A DNA stretch of 16,519 bases from Desulfobacterales bacterium (GTDB lineage Bacteria; Desulfobacterota; Desulfobacteria; Desulfobacterales; Desulfosalsimonadaceae). Positions 1 through 7,554 of this stretch are shown piece by piece (position 1 is the stretch's first letter; every line of letters starts with the position of its first letter). The notes under the pieces are model-generated. The model worked only from the letters and a program-made list of their open reading frames with translations, searched no databases and was not told the DNA's origin. Position numbers and translations under genes: made by a program. The stretch lies in contig SLIE01000111.1 of NCBI GenBank assembly GCA_007135795.1, forward strand, positions 1 to 16,519, read 5' to 3'.

Positions 1-187
1 GGGATAATAAACATGTTTTTCTGTCTATCCTGCAATTACGCACATCGCATCTGATTTGCGCAATTGTATCACCAATTTTATCGCCTGTATGTCAGGCAAT
101 GTTTAAATGGCGGGTTTTCATTTGTGGAAAAATGCATTATGAATAATCCAATACCATTTTTCAACATTTAAATTAAAGCATAACATC
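1..187. other. Non-coding leader upstream of ribE
   Basis: No recognisable gene is seen here on either strand. One plus-strand frame is open from about position 3 to the TAA near 144, but its translation resembles nothing I know and is not a RibD C-terminus. A short perfect hairpin (GCCTG/CAGGC, 83-97, 5-nt loop) has no following T-run, so it is a weak terminator candidate for whatever lies upstream. There is no FMN riboswitch core. Confidence 0.6.
115..143 (+). promoter_or_regulatory. Possible sigma70-type promoter for the rib operon
   Basis: A TTTTCA -35-like hexamer (115-120) and a TATGAA -10-like hexamer (138-143) are separated by exactly 17 nt, about 45 nt before the ribE start. Each hexamer matches four of six consensus positions. 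AT-rich DNA gives such matches by chance, so this is only a candidate. Confidence 0.3.
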
Positions 188-850
188 ATGTTTACGGGCA
201 TCATTGAAACAATCGGAACCATCGTCGGCGTTCGTCCTGCCGGGTCCGGCAGCCGCATGGAAATTCTGGCGGATATCGATCTGTCATCCACAAAGATTGG
301 CGACAGCATCGCCGTAAACGGCGCATGCCTCACGGCAGTTGAATTATCAGGCGCCCGGTTTGCCGTTGACGTATCACCGGAAACCCTGACCCGATCGACC
401 TTGGGTAATATTAAACCCGGAACCCGGGTAAACCTGGAACGGGCCATGAAACTCACGGACAGGTTGGATGGTCATCTTGTGTCAGGACATATTGACGGAC
501 AAGGGGAAATCAAATATATCCGGAACCATGGCAATATTCTGGTAATCGGATTTATGGTGGATAAAGCACTGGCCCGGTACATGATTCAAAAAGGATCAAT
601 TGCCGTGGACGGCATCAGCCTGACCATCAATACATGTGAAGAAAATGGTTTCGAAGTGACCATCATTCCGCATACGGCAACCATTACGACACTCGGATTC
701 AGGAAACCTGGAGATCGCGTCAATATTGAAACCGATATTATCGGCAAATACGTGGAGAAATTTGTAACCGGGAACGCTGCGGAGAAACCGGCAAATGATC
801 AAAAATCCGGTATCGACATGGCAATGCTCGCGAAAAGCGGGTTTCTGTAA
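188..850 (+). CDS. ribE: Riboflavin synthase, alpha subunit
   Basis: Catalyses the last step of riboflavin synthesis, the dismutation of two 6,7-dimethyl-8-ribityllumazine molecules into riboflavin and a pyrimidinedione, in the cytosol. The protein is 220 residues and opens with the family hallmark MFTGIIE. It holds two lumazine-binding repeats (about residues 1-97 and 98-195). The catalytic-type residues of the family are visible: C47 in NGACLT, H101 in SGHIDG, and S144 in DGISLT. The start is fixed by MFTGIIE; the Shine-Dalgarno is weak. It is the first recognisable gene of the cluster and is followed by ribBA after 102 bp. The roughly 25 residues after the second repeat look like an unstructured tail. 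ribD, often adjacent, is not in the window. Homologues are called ribE or ribC depending on the organism. Confidence 0.95.
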   Translation: MFTGIIETIGTIVGVRPAGSGSRMEILADIDLSSTKIGDSIAVNGACLTAVELSGARFAVDVSPETLTRSTLGNIKPGTRVNLERAMKLTDRLDGHLVSGHIDGQGEIKYIRNHGNILVIGFMVDKALARYMIQKGSIAVDGISLTINTCEENGFEVTIIPHTATITTLGFRKPGDRVNIETDIIGKYVEKFVTGNAAEKPANDQKSGIDMAMLAKSGFL

Positions 851-952
851 CCCGGTGCTCACTACGAAATGCGTGCCTGGTTTCCAGGAAACCCGTTACT
901 TACGATCACATATCATTTGTTTTTATTTATATTATATACGGAGATACAAATA
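851..952 (+). other. ribE-ribBA spacer with a small palindrome
   Basis: This 102-bp gap contains two mutually exclusive small foldbacks: CCTGG/CCAGG with a TTT loop (876-888), and GGTTTCC/GGAAACC around one base (879-893). Neither is followed by a T-run. An AT-rich stretch then leads to the ribBA ribosome binding site. It could mark a processing or attenuation site, but nothing matches the conserved FMN riboswitch. Confidence 0.4.
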
Positions 953-2197
953 ATGGGACACTTAACGATCGATCAGGCCATCGAGGATATACGCGCCGGG
1001 AAAATGGTCATTCTTGTCGATGACGAAGACCGGGAAAATGAAGGTGACCTGACCATGGCAGCCGAGGCGGTTACGCCGGAGGCGATCAACTTCATGGCCC
1101 GCTATGGTCGCGGATTGATTTGCCTTACATTGACCCCGGAGCAGGTTGACCAACTTAATCTGCCGATGATGGTAAGCCACAACACTTCCCCTTTTTCCAC
1201 CGGTTTTACCGTTTCAATCGAGGCGAAAAAAGGGGTTACAACCGGCATTTCCGCCGCGGATCGTGCCAAAACGATTCTAACGGCCATTGCCGACGATGCA
1301 ACCCCTGACGACCTGGTCCGTCCCGGTCACATATTCCCCTTGCGGGCCAGGCGCGGCGGTGTAATTGTCAGGACCGGTCAGACCGAAGGATCAGTGGACC
1401 TGGCCCGCCTTGCAGGGCTGAAACCGGCCGGTGTCATATGCGAGATAATGGATGAGGACGGTACCATGGCACGGATGCCTGCGCTTGAAAAATTCAGCGA
1501 GGAACACGGCATCGGCATATGCACGGTTGCGGACTTGATCGAATACCGGATGCGCAATGAATCGTTTGTGCGCAAGGTAGTGGAAACATCCATCCCGACA
1601 GCAGTGGCCGGTGAATTCAAGGTTATCGTATACGAAAACGATATCGACGATTATCAGCACATCGCATTGATCAAAGGGTATATTGATCCGGAAATACCGA
1701 CCCTGGTCCGTGTTCATTCCGAATGTCTGACAGGTGACATTTTTGCATCCCTGCGGTGCGATTGCGGCGAACAACTTCACCAGACCATGAAAATGCTCGA
1801 TGAAGAAGGCACCGGGGTGCTGCTTTATGTCCGGCAGGAGGGCCGCGGCATCGGCCTGGTCAACAAACTCAAGGCCTACGTGCTGCAGGACCAGGGGTAT
1901 GACACCGTTGAGGCCAATGAAAAACTCGGTTTCAAGGCAGACCTTCGTGATTACGGCATAGGCGCCCAGGTACTCGCTGATCTGGGGATTCAGAAAATGC
2001 GTCTTATCACCAACAACCCCAAAAAAATCGTCGGCCTGGAAGGATACGGCATCACCGTGGTGGAGCAGGTTCCCATAAAAGTGACGGCCAACAAGTTCAA
2101 CCAGTGCTACCTCGAATGCAAACAGCTCAAGATGGGACATTACTTGAGCATCGACCCCAAGGATGATGATAAAACCAAAAGGAAAACCCATGCCTGA
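953..2197 (+). CDS. ribBA: Bifunctional DHBP synthase / GTP cyclohydrolase II
   Basis: Supplies both branches of riboflavin synthesis: 3,4-dihydroxy-2-butanone 4-phosphate from ribulose-5-phosphate (N-terminal half) and the pyrimidine precursor from GTP (C-terminal half). I place the start at ATG 953, because GGAG lies 9 nt upstream and [13 protein letters not shown] is where family homology begins; an upstream in-frame ATG at 869 would add 28 unrelated residues. The protein has 414 residues. The DHBP synthase motif [10 protein letters not shown] (23-32), [10 protein letters not shown] with H126, and E164 are present. The usual RxGHTEA motif reads RTGQTEG, so the expected metal-ligand His is Gln143 (codon CAG, 1379-1381). 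The cyclohydrolase half has zinc cysteines C258, C269 and C271 (HSECLTGD...RCDCG), then RQEGRGIG and RDYGIGAQ. The stop overlaps the ribH start by 8 bp. GTP cyclohydrolase II activity looks intact; DHBP synthase activity is probable but should be verified. Confidence 0.93.
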   Translation: MGHLTIDQAIEDIRAGKMVILVDDEDRENEGDLTMAAEAVTPEAINFMARYGRGLICLTLTPEQVDQLNLPMMVSHNTSPFSTGFTVSIEAKKGVTTGISAADRAKTILTAIADDATPDDLVRPGHIFPLRARRGGVIVRTGQTEGSVDLARLAGLKPAGVICEIMDEDGTMARMPALEKFSEEHGIGICTVADLIEYRMRNESFVRKVVETSIPTAVAGEFKVIVYENDIDDYQHIALIKGYIDPEIPTLVRVHSECLTGDIFASLRCDCGEQLHQTMKMLDEEGTGVLLYVRQEGRGIGLVNKLKAYVLQDQGYDTVEANEKLGFKADLRDYGIGAQVLADLGIQKMRLITNNPKKIVGLEGYGITVVEQVPIKVTANKFNQCYLECKQLKMGHYLSIDPKDDDKTKRKTHA

Positions 2198-2660
2198 ATT
2201 TATAGAAGCCAATCTGAATGCAAGCGGTAAACGCTTTGCCATCATTGTCAGCCGGTTTAACGACTTTATTTCGGAAAAACTTCTTTCCGGTTCGATTGAC
2301 GCCCTTATTCGGAGCGGTGCCGCGGATGGCGATATCACCGTCATCAAAGTTCCCGGTGCCTTTGAAATCCCCCTTGTGGCCAAAAGGATCGCAGGAAAAA
2401 ATCAGCACGATGCCGTCATATGCCTGGGAGCCGTCATACGCGGCGCTACCCCCCATTTCGATTACGTCAGTGCGGAAGTCTCCAAGGGGATTGCATCTGC
2501 ATCCATGGATACCGGTGTACCGATTATTTTCGGTGTACTCACCACAGACACAATTGAACAGGCCATCGAAAGAGCCGGCACAAAGGCGGGGAACAAAGGG
2601 TGGGATGCAGCGATCGCAGCCATTGAAATGGCAAATCTGTTCGGCAACATGAGCCCGTAA
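2190..2660 (+). CDS. ribH: 6,7-dimethyl-8-ribityllumazine synthase
   Basis: Condenses the butanone phosphate from RibBA with the ribitylaminouracil to form lumazine, the substrate of riboflavin synthase. The family forms pentamers or 60-mer capsids. The start is the ATG at 2190, with AGGA a few bases upstream and inside the end of ribBA (8-bp overlap), which suggests translational coupling. An in-frame ATG at 2163 lies deep inside ribBA and would add nine residues of no family character. The 156 residues carry SRFNDFI (21-27), KVPGAFEIP (53-61), [14 protein letters not shown] with catalytic-type H89, and the phosphate-binding segment around R128 ([13 protein letters not shown]). Length and motifs are normal. 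nusB follows after 6 bp. Confidence 0.96.
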   Translation: MPEFIEANLNASGKRFAIIVSRFNDFISEKLLSGSIDALIRSGAADGDITVIKVPGAFEIPLVAKRIAGKNQHDAVICLGAVIRGATPHFDYVSAEVSKGIASASMDTGVPIIFGVLTTDTIEQAIERAGTKAGNKGWDAAIAAIEMANLFGNMSP

Positions 2661-2666
2661 AAAAAC

Positions 2667-3110
2667 ATGACAACACGGCGCAAATCAAGAGAATACGCCC
2701 TTCAGGCACTTTTCAGCATTGATATGCTTGAAGAATATCACGAAGAATACAGTTTGGAGATGGTCCAGGAACTCTGTCAGATGATGAGTGTACCGGATTC
2801 CGGCCAGGACTATTTTTTCGATCTGGTAACAGGTGTTTTCAAGCATTTAAAGGAAATTGACAAGGTCATTGCCAAGACATCGAGCAACTGGAAAATTACC
2901 AGAATCTCGACCGTCGATCGGAATATCATTCGAATCGCAATCTACGAAATCTTTTACAAGGATGATATCCCCAACAAAGTCGCCATCAACGAGGCTGTCG
3001 ATATTGGCAAGAAATTCGGCAGCGAGAAATCGGGGGCTTTCATTAATGGCATATTAGACAGCATACATCAGCATTCTATAGAAGGGGGCACAGAAAGGAG
3101 CCATACATGA
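2667..3110 (+). CDS. nusB: Transcription antitermination factor NusB
   Basis: RNA-binding antitermination protein that pairs with ribosomal protein S10 on boxA during rRNA transcription. The 147-residue product is an all-helical NusB protein. It starts [16 protein letters not shown], the basic N-terminal helix that contacts boxA RNA. It continues with an acidic middle and the conserved C-terminal block [16 protein letters not shown], then [16 protein letters not shown] and [10 protein letters not shown]. The ribH-nusB neighbourhood is classical in proteobacteria. The ATG at 2667 lies 6 bp after ribH and has no obvious Shine-Dalgarno, so re-initiation from ribH is plausible. Its TGA overlaps the trpB ATG (ATGA, 3107-3110). 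Confidence 0.95.
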   Translation: MTTRRKSREYALQALFSIDMLEEYHEEYSLEMVQELCQMMSVPDSGQDYFFDLVTGVFKHLKEIDKVIAKTSSNWKITRISTVDRNIIRIAIYEIFYKDDIPNKVAINEAVDIGKKFGSEKSGAFINGILDSIHQHSIEGGTERSHT

Positions 3111-4483
3111 AAAAACGACAAATTTTTCTGAACCAGGACGAAATGCCGCGCAAGTGGTACAATATCCTGGCCGATATTAAAATGAACCCACCGCTCGGTC
3201 CGGACGGCAACCCGATCAACCCGGATGCGCTCGCCCCGGTGTTTCCCATGAACCTGATTGAACAGGAAGTCAGCACCCAGCGGTGGATCGATATCCCTGA
3301 TGAAGTGCTCGACGTTTACAGCATATGGCGCCCCGCTCCCATGGTGCGTGCCTACAATATGGAAAAAGCGCTTGGCACACCCGCAAAAATCTACTTTAAA
3401 AACGAATCGACCAGCCCTCCCGGTAGCCACAAGCCCAACACGGCTGTACCTCAAGCCTATTACAACAAGGTTTTCGGCATTGAAAAAATCACCACCGAAA
3501 CCGGGGCCGGACAATGGGGAAGCGCACTTTCATTTGCTTGCGGTCATTTTGGTATCGAGTGCAAGGTTTTCATGGTGAGGATCAGCTTTGACCAGAAACC
3601 GTACCGGAAAACCATGATGGCGGCATGGGGGGGGACATGCGTCCCGAGCCCATCCATGGAAACCAAGGCCGGAAGGGAAGCGCTCGAAAGAGACCCGAAC
3701 ACCCCGGGCACCCTGGGAATTGCCATCAGTGAAGCCATTGAAGCGGCAGTTGGCGATGAAACCGGCAAAACCCGATACTCCCTGGGAAGCGTACTCAACC
3801 ATGTCATGCTGCACCAGACGATCATCGGGCTTGAAGCGCAAAAACAAATGGAGAAAGTTGGGGATTATCCCGATATAATCATTGGATGCGCCGGCGGCGG
3901 AAGCAATTTTGCAGGGCTCGCGTTTCCCTTCATCCGGGACAAGATCAACGGAAAACACATCGACATCTACCCCGTGGAACCGGCAGGCTGTCCCACCCTG
4001 ACCCGGGCCCCTTTTGTATATGATCATGGCGATACCGCAAGGTACACCCCGCTTCTTCCCATGCACAGCCTCGGCCATGCGTTCGTGCCGCCACCTGTTC
4101 ATGCGGGCGGACTGCGATATCATGGCATGGCCCCCACAGTGAGTCAGCTGGTGGATGAGGGGCTTTGCGAACCAAGATCCGTTACACAGAGCAAGGCGTA
4201 TGCCGCGGGGATTCTGATGGCCAGAACCGAAGGGATCATCCCGGCGCCCGAAACAAATCACGCCATTGCAGCGGTTATTGAAGAAGCGCTCAAAGCGAAG
4301 GAAGAAGGACAGGAGAAAGTGATCCTTTTCAACTGGAGCGGTCATGGACTTCTCGACCTTGGCGCATACGAGGCATACCTGGCAGGTAATCTGAAAGATA
4401 TTGAACTGCCGGAAGATATCATTGCCGAATCCGAAAAGATTTTTGCGGATTACCCGAAACCCAAAAATCTTAAAAGCAGTTAG
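3107..4483 (+). CDS. trpB: TrpB2-type tryptophan synthase beta chain (PLP enzyme)
   Basis: PLP-dependent enzyme expected to join indole and serine to give tryptophan. The 458-residue length and sequences such as [16 protein letters not shown] and [12 protein letters not shown] are those of the TrpB2 class, which is longer than the TrpA-partnered TrpB1. The PLP lysine is K109 in GSHKPNTA, the catalytic-type glutamate is E131 in ETGAGQWG, and the phosphate-binding glycine loop is CAGGGSN (261-267). An AAGGAG site 7 nt upstream supports the ATG at 3107, which overlaps the nusB stop. No trpA or other trp gene is in the window. TrpB2 proteins are known to act without TrpA, often in addition to a true TrpB1, and may serve indole salvage. 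Its place in a riboflavin/nusB operon gives no direct functional clue. 'TrpB-like PLP enzyme' is the safer name. Confidence 0.88.
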   Translation: MKKRQIFLNQDEMPRKWYNILADIKMNPPLGPDGNPINPDALAPVFPMNLIEQEVSTQRWIDIPDEVLDVYSIWRPAPMVRAYNMEKALGTPAKIYFKNESTSPPGSHKPNTAVPQAYYNKVFGIEKITTETGAGQWGSALSFACGHFGIECKVFMVRISFDQKPYRKTMMAAWGGTCVPSPSMETKAGREALERDPNTPGTLGIAISEAIEAAVGDETGKTRYSLGSVLNHVMLHQTIIGLEAQKQMEKVGDYPDIIIGCAGGGSNFAGLAFPFIRDKINGKHIDIYPVEPAGCPTLTRAPFVYDHGDTARYTPLLPMHSLGHAFVPPPVHAGGLRYHGMAPTVSQLVDEGLCEPRSVTQSKAYAAGILMARTEGIIPAPETNHAIAAVIEEALKAKEEGQEKVILFNWSGHGLLDLGAYEAYLAGNLKDIELPEDIIAESEKIFADYPKPKNLKSS

Positions 4484-4509
4484 CATACCGGTTCAAGAAG
4501 GATAATAAT

Positions 4510-4806
4510 ATGGACGGCAACGCTCATGAAAAACCGGATACCGGGCAACTGAAACAACGTTGTCCCCGTTTGGGGCATGATATCAATTTTAATTACTGCC
4601 TGATGAGCGATGACAATGACTTGCCCTGCTGGAAAGTCTTCGACTGCTGGTGGGAAATCTTCGATGTCGACGACTGGCTGAAGACACATCTGTCGGCTGG
4701 GCAATATCGTCAACTGACCCGGAAAAAGCCTAAGCACAAGGTGACATCGATTCTGGAAATCATTGAAAACGCCAAAAAAAGAACCGGGAAAGACAAACCG
4801 GAATAA
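4510..4806 (+). CDS. Small four-cysteine protein, function unknown
   Basis: I cannot name this 98-residue soluble protein. An AAGGAT site about 8 nt before ATG 4510 supports the start. Its middle holds four cysteines: C18 (CPRLGHDI), C30 (NFNYC), C40 (LPC) and C46 (FDCWWEIFDVDDWL). The spacing is C-x11-C-x9-C-x5-C. This suggests a zinc or iron-sulfur site, followed by an aromatic- and acid-rich segment, a basic stretch (RKKPKHK, 71-77) and a C-terminal helix (SILEIIENAKKR). There is no signal peptide or membrane segment. From memory, similar CPxLG...C...PC...DCW proteins occur as hypothetical genes in Desulfobacterota; I could not check this. It lies 26 bp after trpB and 17 bp before the MBL gene, so it is probably co-transcribed. 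Confidence 0.8.
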   Translation: MDGNAHEKPDTGQLKQRCPRLGHDINFNYCLMSDDNDLPCWKVFDCWWEIFDVDDWLKTHLSAGQYRQLTRKKPKHKVTSILEIIENAKKRTGKDKPE

Positions 4807-4823
4807 AAAGAAGGAGGCCGTGT

Positions 4824-5444
4824 ATGATTTTAAAAACACTCGCAGTCGGTCCGATAATGGCAAACTGTTATATCATTGGTTGCGATGAGACGCGACATGC
4901 CGCGGTTATCGATCCCGGTGACGAACCTGATCGGATACTGAAAGCCCTGGCCGAGGATAAGCTCACGGTAAAATACATCCTGAATACCCATGGTCACTTC
5001 GACCATGTGGGGGCCAACAAGCGATTAAAAGAGGTCACCGGGGCACAACTCGCAATCCATCCGGACGATGTGCCGATGCTCGACGCAGTCGGCATGGCGG
5101 CGGCATCCTTTGGAATGTCCGCAGAAAATTCTCCGCCACCGGATATGCTCATCAGTGATGGCGATACAATTTCTTTCGGGGGCATCTCATTAAAGGTGAT
5201 TCATACACCCGGACATTCCCTGGGCGGTATTTCTTTCCATACCAACGGCTACCTCTTTGTTGGGGATACCCTTTTTGCAGGGTCGATCGGAAGAACGGAT
5301 TTTCCCGGAGGGGATTACAACACCCTCATCGCAAGTGTCAAAAACAAGCTGTTTCCCCTGGGTGACGAGGTAAAGGTTTTTACAGGACATGGCCCTGACA
5401 CAACCATTGGTGAGGAAAAACGGACCAACCCGTTTTTAAGATAA
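4824..5444 (+). CDS. Metallo-beta-lactamase-fold hydrolase, glyoxalase II-like
   Basis: Cytosolic dinuclear-metal hydrolase of the MBL superfamily. The 206 residues show the complete metal-ligand set: H56, H58, D60 and H61 (THGHFDH), H131 (HTPGHS), D148 (VGDTLF) and H189 (GHGP). The segments FAGSIGRTDFPGG and GHGPDTTIGEEK...NPF are typical of the GloB-like/YcbL branch, whose substrates are hydroxyacylglutathione-type or other thioesters. Full-length glyoxalase II carries an extra C-terminal substrate-binding domain, which is missing here. A strong AAGGAGG site lies 7 nt upstream of ATG 4824. It is the last gene of the rib-nusB-trpB2 run. The exact substrate cannot be told from sequence. Confidence 0.9.
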   Translation: MILKTLAVGPIMANCYIIGCDETRHAAVIDPGDEPDRILKALAEDKLTVKYILNTHGHFDHVGANKRLKEVTGAQLAIHPDDVPMLDAVGMAAASFGMSAENSPPPDMLISDGDTISFGGISLKVIHTPGHSLGGISFHTNGYLFVGDTLFAGSIGRTDFPGGDYNTLIASVKNKLFPLGDEVKVFTGHGPDTTIGEEKRTNPFLR

Positions 5445-5448
5445 AATC

Positions 5449-5679
5449 TTACGCCAGCATTGGACGGAAATACAAGGTTGGGCCGAAATAACCCGGTCCA
5501 ACCTGTTCTCCGGGCTTAGAGCGTGAATTGACTACGATGGGGACCCCGGTATCGCTCGTATAGGTCGCACGGGGGGTATGCGCTCCCCAGGGTGGCGGGT
5601 ACGATTCTATTACTGCTGCAACTGCTGACGACTCCCCAAAAGACTGCGTCTCAACCATTCCTTCTGTATTAAAATGCAC
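5449..5679 (-). CDS. Doubtful small ORF filling the gap between convergent genes
   Basis: An open frame of 76 codons fills the space between the stops of two convergent genes and overlaps the upstream minus-strand gene by 11 bp. I recognise no family. The translation lacks a signal peptide, membrane span or motif, though its C-terminal half (TGVPIVVNSRSK, then VGPGYFGPTLYFRPML) looks protein-like and could be a remnant of a longer gene. No well-spaced ribosome binding site is seen: an AGAAGGA sits directly against an internal ATG. The frame also contains a strong hairpin (5476-5503), so the stretch may instead be a structured RNA or 3' region. Confidence 0.3.
   Translation of the reverse strand: MHFNTEGMVETQSFGESSAVAAVIESYPPPWGAHTPRATYTSDTGVPIVVNSRSKPGEQVGPGYFGPTLYFRPMLA
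5476..5503. repeat. Strong 10-bp-stem hairpin
   Basis: GGTTGGGCCG (5476-5485) pairs with CGGTCCAACC (5494-5503) across an 8-nt loop, with one G-T wobble. On the minus strand the stem is followed by the T-rich TTGTATTT, so it could help terminate the minus-strand gene ending at 5669. On the plus strand no T-run follows. It may also act as a 3' stabiliser for the MBL operon that ends at 5444. Confidence 0.55.
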
Positions 5680-6070
5680 CCAACTGGCAGGGATTCACCC
5701 TTATACCAAGGGCCTCACAAGCACTGCTCACATCCATTTTACTCAATCCCATTTCCCCGGCGATGTTAAATGCAGCCCTGCAGGGCAACCGGTCGTTCAC
5801 TATATTTTCTCTTATTACATCCGCAAGTGCCGGATCAACCTTACCCGCTGCCTTCACAATCTTTTTTTCCGGCCTGTACCCAAACAGACCCAGCTGGCAT
5901 GCCACCAACTTCAACCCCATGGCATCTGCATACTGACCAATCACCCCCGGTTCCACGCCAAGCGCCTCAGCCGCGTCAAAAGCCCGCTTACAGGCCAATT
6001 CACCCTTACTCGAATGCTTTATAACGATCTTACGAATTTTCACATCATCATACGTTGTCTGCTCTTCCAT
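5669..6070 (-). CDS. Protein with two CQLGxF repeats, function unknown
   Basis: I cannot name this 133-residue protein. It is an internal duplication. Residues 25-63 (starting LACKRAF, ending CQLGLF) align without gaps to 95-133 (starting LPCRAAF, ending CQLGAF), with about 13 of 39 residues identical. The cysteines fall at C27/C58 and C97/C128, each pair exactly 31 apart. Each repeat reads as two or three short helices, possibly helix-turn-helix-like, ending in CQLGxF at the domain edge. Four cysteines in two matched pairs suggest metal binding or redox; DNA binding is an alternative. The start is ATG 6070, with a GGGAGAGGGG stretch about 9 nt upstream; a TTG at 6079 would add three residues. 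There is no signal peptide. It is transcribed divergently from ispG and converges on the MBL operon. Confidence 0.82.
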   Translation of the reverse strand: MEEQTTYDDVKIRKIVIKHSSKGELACKRAFDAAEALGVEPGVIGQYADAMGLKLVACQLGLFGYRPEKKIVKAAGKVDPALADVIRENIVNDRLPCRAAFNIAGEMGLSKMDVSSACEALGIRVNPCQLGAF

Positions 6071-6483
6071 ATTACGCAACCCCTCTCCCTTTTCATATTT
6101 CCCATAACCCCCACCCTACAGCCCACTCCGGATTGTCTGAAAATAACGGGTTTTAACGATGCCGATCACTTGGCCATTCGTGTCAAAGAGCATTTTGTTA
6201 TGCCTTGGATACCGTTATCGATTGACAACACCCAAGTCCTCAGTTTTTCATGAGGCGCTTCTTCTCCTTGTGGGGCTTGGATACCGCTTCGCGATATAGA
6301 TGCCAGGCAGGAGCCTGGCGCTCCCAAGGGGGGATGCCGTCTAACAAATCCCTGCCTTAGACCTCCCTTTCCCCTTCCCCCTTTTTATAATACTTGCCCT
6401 CATCCCCCCAATTTGATAAAATTTCAATTTAATATTGTTTTCCAACACAACCGATCAATCACTATCCCAAGTAAATATATAAA
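6071..6483. other. Divergent intergenic region upstream of ispG
   Basis: A 413-bp gap between the start of the CQLGxF-repeat gene (minus) and ispG (plus). It holds a REP-like hairpin (6302-6325) and an 11-nt direct repeat, CTTGGATACCG, at 6204-6214 and 6276-6286. A C/T-rich tract precedes a TATAAT hexamer near 6386 that has no convincing -35 partner. A perfect TTGACA occurs on the minus strand near 6182, but without a -10 at proper spacing. A plus-strand open frame at 6014-6253 is not gene-like. The promoters of both flanking genes are presumably here but I cannot place them. Confidence 0.6.
6302..6325. repeat. REP-like palindrome with two alternative stems
   Basis: GCCAGGC (6302-6308) and GCCTGGC (6313-6319) form a perfect 7-bp stem over an AGGA loop. 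An overlapping alternative pairs GGAGC (6310-6314) with GCTCC (6320-6324). A downstream CCTGCCT near 6351-6357 can also compete for AGGCAGG. Such GC-rich palindromes resemble dispersed REP-type repeats, but only one copy is in this window. Confidence 0.5.
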
Positions 6484-7554
6484 ATGTCCAATGAAATCTC
6501 ACGGAAAAAAACCAGACAAGTTTTTGTCGGCAGCCTGCCCATAGGGGCTGGAGCACCCATCAGCGTCCAGTCCATGACCAATACCCCCACGGATGACATC
6601 CCCTCAACAGTCTCCCAGATAAAGCGCCTTGAATCAGCAGGTTGCGAAATTATCCGGGTGGCGGTTCCAGACACCGATGCTGCAGTCGCGATCCGGGAGA
6701 TCAAGAAACAAATCGCCATACCCCTTATAGCCGATATTCATTTTGACTTCAAACTCGCTGTTGCCGCTATCGCATCCGGGGCTGACGCAATCCGCATCAA
6801 TCCTGGAAACATTGGTGGGAAAATGGGCATCCAGCAAATTGTCGATGCCGCAAATGATCACGGTACATCCATACGCATCGGTGTTAATTCCGGTTCGCTT
6901 GAAAAAAAACTTATAGAAAAATATCAGGGACCTGCTCCCGAGGCGCTGGTGGAAAGCGCCATAAACCATGTTGACCTTCTGGGATCGTTCGATTTCAACC
7001 GGATAAAAGTTTCACTGAAATCATCCGATGTGCTAAAGACGATAACGGCCTATCGCCTGTTTTCGACTAAATCGGATATTCCCCTTCATGTCGGGGTCAC
7101 GGAAGCAGGCGGCCTCTATCCCGGCATTGTTAAATCAGCCGTCGGAATCGGCACTCTGCTCATGGAAGGCATCGGCGACACGATCCGTGTGTCGTTGACA
7201 AGGGACCCTGTCGAGGAAGTGCGGGTGGGGTATGAAATTTTAAAATCACTTGGCATCCGGCGGCGGGGACCGGAAATTATATCGTGCCCCACTTGTGGCC
7301 GGTGTGAAATCGATCTGTTTTCCATCGCCGAAGAAGTGGAAAGAGCCCTCCTGACCATGAGTTTTCCGGTAAAAGTCGCCATTATGGGTTGCGTGGTAAA
7401 CGGACCCGGAGAAGCCAGGGAGGCCGATGTGGGCATTGCCGGGGGACGGGATATGGGAATATTATTTAAAAAGGGAAAAGTCGTTAAAAAGCTTCCTCAA
7501 AGCGACCTGGTTGAAGCGCTGCTGGCGGCCATTACGGAACTTGAACAACAGTGA
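6484..7554 (+). CDS. ispG: 4-hydroxy-3-methylbut-2-en-1-yl diphosphate synthase (flavodoxin/ferredoxin)
   Basis: Iron-sulfur enzyme of the MEP isoprenoid pathway that reductively converts the cyclic diphosphate MEcPP to HMBPP. The 356 residues match the usual bacterial length. The N-terminal TIM-barrel shows API(S)VQSMTNTPTDD (24-38), ADIHFD (83-88) and RINPGN (104-109). The C-terminal iron-sulfur domain has C268 and C271 (CPTCGRC), C303 (MGCVVNGPGE) and E310, the three-Cys-plus-Glu ligand set of the [4Fe-4S] cluster. The start at 6484 agrees with family alignment (RQVFVGSLPIG), though the Shine-Dalgarno is poor. The stop codon lies within a 17-nt copy of the terminal repeat of the fold-back element at 14629-14754, so the last bases have probably been shaped by a repeat insertion. 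proS follows after 92 bp. Confidence 0.96.
   Translation: MSNEISRKKTRQVFVGSLPIGAGAPISVQSMTNTPTDDIPSTVSQIKRLESAGCEIIRVAVPDTDAAVAIREIKKQIAIPLIADIHFDFKLAVAAIASGADAIRINPGNIGGKMGIQQIVDAANDHGTSIRIGVNSGSLEKKLIEKYQGPAPEALVESAINHVDLLGSFDFNRIKVSLKSSDVLKTITAYRLFSTKSDIPLHVGVTEAGGLYPGIVKSAVGIGTLLMEGIGDTIRVSLTRDPVEEVRVGYEILKSLGIRRRGPEIISCPTCGRCEIDLFSIAEEVERALLTMSFPVKVAIMGCVVNGPGEAREADVGIAGGRDMGILFKKGKVVKKLPQSDLVEALLAAITELEQQ

Noticed and set aside
1..187. FMN riboswitch upstream of the rib operon
   Set aside because: The conserved FMN-element segments (AGGG...GGTGAAATTCC, ACCGGCGGT, AGCCCGCGA) are absent here and in the 851-952 gap.
1391..2383. 330-codon minus-strand open frame across ribBA
   Set aside because: It is entirely antisense to ribBA and ribH, both with full family motifs, and its translation has no recognisable family; it arises from codon bias.
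3530..4486. 318-codon minus-strand open frame across trpB
   Set aside because: It is antisense to a complete trpB2 with intact PLP motifs, and has no independent evidence.
6014..6253. Plus-strand open frame upstream of ispG
   Set aside because: It overlaps the start of the CQLGxF-repeat gene antisense, and lacks a ribosome binding site and any protein-like pattern.
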